64,000 nucleotides of DNA from Congeria kusceri (lineage: Eukaryota > Mollusca > Bivalvia > Myida > Dreissenidae): the NCBI GenBank assembly GCA_027627225.1, contig JAPFQT010000381.1:85001-149000 (forward strand), written 5' to 3'. A model generated the notes under the pieces. It ran no database searches, was not told where the DNA came from, and saw only the letters and a list, made by a program, of their open reading frames with translations. The position numbers were made by a program, and so were the translations under genes. Shown one piece after another: positions 60,430 to 64,000 of the stretch (within the stretch, counting starts at the first letter, position 1; every line of letters starts with the position of its first letter).

Positions 60430-63400
60430 ATCCTGCTGTACAAACCCTAATCTGTAATATCCTGCTGTACAAACTCTAATCTGTAATATTCTGCTGCACA
60501 AACCCTAATCTGTAATATCCTACTGTACAAGCCCTAATCTGTAATATCCTGCTGTACAAACCCTAAGCTGTAATATCCTGCTGTACAAACCTTATTTTGT
60601 AATATCATGCTGTACAAACCCTAATCTGTAATATCATGCTGTACAAACCCTAATCTGAAATATCATGCTGTACAAACCCTAATCTGTAATATCCTGCTGT
60701 ACAAACCCTAATCTGTAATATCCTGCTGTACAAACCCAAGTCTGTAATATACTGCTGTACAAACCTTAATCTGTAATATCCTGCTCTACAAAACTTAATC
60801 TGTAATATACTGCTGTACAAACATTTATCTGTAATATCCTGCTGTACAAATATACTGCTGTACACACCCTTATCTGTAATATACTGCAGTACAAACCCTA
60901 ATATGTAATATACTGCTGTGCCAACCCTAATCTGTAATATCATGCTGTACAAACCCTAATCTGTTATATCCTGCTGTACAAACCCAAATCTGTAATATAC
61001 TGTTGAGCAAACCCTAATCTGTAATATCCTGCTGTACAAACCTTAATCTGTAATATCCTGCTGTACAAACCTTAATCTGTAATATCCTGCTGTACAAACC
61101 CTAATCTGTAATATACTGCTGTACAAACCCTAATCTGTAATATACTGCTGTACAAACCCTAATCTGTAATATCCTGCTGTACAAACCTTAATCTGTAAAA
61201 TCCTGCTGAACAAACCTTAATCTGTAATATCCTGCTGTACAAACCTTAATCTGTAATATCCCGCTGTACAAACTCTAATCTGTAATATACTGCTGTACAA
61301 ACCATAATCTGTAACATACTGCTGTTCAAATCTTAATCTGTAATACACTGCTGTACAAACCCTAATCTGTAATATCCTGCTGTACAAACCTTAATCTGTA
61401 ATATACTGCTGTACAATCCCTAATCTGTAATATCCTGCTGTTCAAACTCTAATATGTAATATCCTGCAGTACAAATCCAAATATGTAATATTCGGCTGTT
61501 CAAACTCTAATCGGTAATATACTGCTGTACAAACCTTAATCTGTAATATCCTGCTGTACAAACCTTAATCTGTAATATCCTGTTGTACAAACCTTAATCT
61601 GTAATATCCCGCTGTACAAACCCCAATCTGTAATATACTGCTGTACAAACCCTAATCTGTAATATACTGCTGTACAAACCTTAATCTGTAATATACTGCT
61701 ATACAAACCCTAATCTGTAATATCCTGCTGTACAAACCCTAATCTGTAATATACTGCTGTACAAACCTTAATCTCTAATATGATGCTGTACAAACCTTAA
61801 TCTGTAATATACTGCTGAACAAACCCGAATCTGTAATATCCTGATGTACAAACTCTAATATGTAATATCCTGCTGTACAAACACTAATATGTAATATCCT
61901 GCCGTACAAACTCTAATCTGTAATATATTGCTGTACAAACCTTAATCTGTAATATACTGCTGTACAAACCCTAATCGGTAATATCCTGCTGTACAAACCC
62001 TAATCTGTAATATACTGCTGTACAAACCCTAATCTGTAATATCCTGCTGTACAAACCTTAATCTGTAATATACTTGTGTACAAACCCTAATCTGTAATAT
62101 ACTGCTGTACAAACCCTAATCGGTAATATCCTGCTGTACAAACCCTAATATATAATATCCTGCTGTACAAACCCTAATATGTAATATCCTGCTGTACAAA
62201 CCCTAATCTGTAATATCATGCTGTACAAACCTTAATCTGTAATATCATGCTGTACAAACCCTATTCTGTAATATCATGCTGTACAAACCCTAATCTGTAA
62301 TATCATGTGTACAAACCCTAATCTGTAATATCCTGCTGTACAAACCCTAATCTGTAATATCCTGCTGTACAAACTCTAATCTGTAATATACTGCTGTACA
62401 AACCCTAATCTGTAATATCCTGCTGTACAAACTCTAATATGTAATATCATGCTGTACAAATCCTAATCTGTAATATCCTGCTGTACAAACTCTAATCTGT
62501 AATATACTGCTGTACAAACCCAAATCTGTAATATCCTGCTGTACAAACCCTAATCTGTAATATCCTGCAGTACAAAGCTTAATCTGTAATATACTGCTGT
62601 ACAAACCCTAATCTGTAATATACTGCTGTACAAACCCTAATCTGTAATATCCTGCTGTACAAACCTTAATCTGTAATATCATGCTGTACAAACCCTAATC
62701 TGTAATATCCTGCTGTACAAACTCTAATCTGTAATATTCTGCTGTGCAAACCCTAATCTGTAATATCCTGCTGTACAAACCCTAATCTGTAATATACTGC
62801 TGTACAAATCCTAATCTGTAATATCCTGCTGTACAAACCTTATTCTGTAATACCATGCTGTACAAACCCTAATCTTGTAATATCATGCTGTACAAACTCT
62901 AATCTGTAATATTCTGCTGTGCAAACCCTAATCTGTAATATCCTGCTGTACAAGCCCTAATCTGTAATATCCTGCTGTACAAATCCTAATCTGTAATATC
63001 CTGCTGTACAAACCTTATTCTGTAATATCATGCTGTACAAACCCTAATCTGTAATATCCTGCTGTACAAACCCTAATCTGTAATATCCTGCTGCACAAAC
63101 CCTAATCTGTAATATCCTGCTGTACAAACCCAAGTCTGTAATATACCGCTGTACAAACCTTAATCTGTAATATCCTGCTGTACAAAACTTAATCTGTAAT
63201 ATACTGCTGTACAAACCTTTATCTGTAATATCCTGCTGTACAAATATACTGCTGTACACACCCTTATCTGTAATATACTGCAGTACAAACCCTAATATGT
63301 AATATACTGCTGTGCCAACCCTAATCTGTAATATCATGCTGTACAAACCCTAATCTGTTATATCCTGCTGTACAAACCCAAATCTGTAATATACTGTTGA

Positions 63401-64000
63401 GCAAACCCTAATCTGTAATATCCTGCTGTACAAACCTTAATCTGTAATATCCTGCTGTACAAACCCTAATCTGTAATATACTGCTGTACAAACCCTAATC
63501 TCTAATATCCTGCTGTACAAACCTTAATCTGTAATATCCTGCTGAACAAACCTTAATCTGTAATATCCTGCTGTACAAACCTTAATCTGTAATATCCCGC
63601 TGTACAAACTCTAATCTGTAATATACTGCTGTACAAACCATAATCTGTAACATACTGCTGTTCAAATCTTAATCTGTAATACACTGCTGTACAAACCCTA
63701 ATCTGTAATATCCTGCTGTACAAACCTTAATCTGTAATATACTGCTGTACACACCCTAATCTGTAATATCCTGCTGTTCAAACTCTAATATGTAATATCC
63801 TGCTGTACAAATCCAAATATGTAATATTCGGCTGTTCTAACTCTAATCGGTAATATCATGCTGTACAAACCTTAATCTGTAATATACTGCTGTACAAACC
63901 TTAATCTGTAATATGCTGTTGTACAAACCTTAATCTGTAATATCCTGCTGTACAAACCTTAATCTGTAATATCCTGCTGAACAAACCTTAATCTGAAATA
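60430..64000 (+). repeat. Higher-order block, copy B
   Basis: Nearly the same ordered units as 51000-54600. The offset is about 9,431 bases at the first landmark and about 9,345 at the second; the change of about 87 bases equals three satellite units lost in copy B. Shortened units at about 60844 and 63238. Confidence 0.8.

Larger units (their letters stand above)
44359..64000 (+). repeat. 29-base satellite array, about 19.6 kb in this window
   Basis: Unit of 29 bases: CTGTAATATCCTGCTG followed by TACAAACCCTAAT. Main variable positions: TCC/TAC/TCA/TTC before TGCTG, and CCCTAAT/CCTTAAT/CTCTAAT at the end. At 29 bases each the span equals roughly 675 units; it continues past the window edge. 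There is no unique spacer sequence between units, so it is not a CRISPR array, and no gene. Variants recur in long fixed orders, so the array is organised in higher-order repeats. Open frames on the - strand near 47.7, 48.8, 51.2, 53.7, 56.9, 59.5, 60.7 and 63.0 kb are by-products of one recurring group of variant units. Confidence 0.97.

Noticed and set aside
47717..63346. Eight related - strand open frames of 80-115 codons inside the 29-base array (repeating LQIRVCTAGYY-like peptide)
   Set aside because: They arise because one recurring group of variant units lacks the TAG that the normal unit has in that frame. They track the higher-order repeat, have no start context, and are explained by the satellite.
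44359..64000. CRISPR-like array of 29-base repeats
   Set aside because: The repeats are directly adjacent, with no spacers, and the sequence is eukaryotic. It is a satellite.
44359..64000. Telomeric or subtelomeric tract
   Set aside because: Only one CCCTAA-type hexamer per 29 bases and no pure hexamer run.

Overview
The window looks like intergenic, repeat-dominated chromosomal DNA from a bivalve mollusc. It is AT-rich. Coding pieces are split by GT/AG introns, there are no bacterial-style operons, and several dispersed repeats have the look of families common in bivalve genomes (about 140-base internal repeats ending in GCCCGCCCG runs, and GACGGACAG tails). The species assignment is inference from remembered repeat families. 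No intact conserved host gene was found.

Region by region. (1) 1-19908 and 33958-37034 form one tandem array of about 3.55-kb units (copy starts at 1, 3554, 7113, 10669, 14196, 17743 and 35345), open at the left edge of the window. Every unit carries, on the + strand, a decayed Mutator-like transposase gene of about 1.74 kb plus about 1.8 kb of non-coding spacer. Stops and frame changes are shared between units, so a dead transposon copy was amplified as a satellite. (2) 19909-33957 is a 14,049-base element inserted into the sixth unit. It has terminal inverted repeats (TIRs) of about 525 bases, termini CACCCTG...CAGGGTG, and a 5-base target duplication AATTA. Removing the element plus one AATTA restores a normal 3,548-base unit. 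(3) 37035-41719 holds a second, older and more decayed relative of the main gene of that element. (4) 43684-44190 is a 117-base dimeric tandem repeat. (5) 44359-64000 is a 29-base satellite with higher-order structure that runs off the right edge.

The 14-kb element is the most interesting object. On its + strand lies a gene of one very long exon (about 21772-25848) and two small 3' exons (26973-27080, 27197-27374). The product carries a lambda-exonuclease/YqaJ-type PD-(D/E)XK nuclease domain, a DGQW block and a long C-terminal region I cannot assign. This copy is broken by two frame changes, a short duplication and two in-frame stops. Convergent to it, on the - strand, is a multi-exon gene whose inferred introns are all phase 1 and whose last exon encodes seven C2H2-type zinc fingers. 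A pogo/Tigger-type DDE fragment lies in its first visible intron. No complete known transposase was seen between the TIRs, so the enzyme that moved the element is unknown. The second copy at 37430-40795 has the same exon boundaries and phases, so this is a gene family with a conserved architecture. Long TIRs, a 5-base target duplication, a YqaJ-like nuclease gene and a zinc-finger gene together match no transposon superfamily I can name with confidence.
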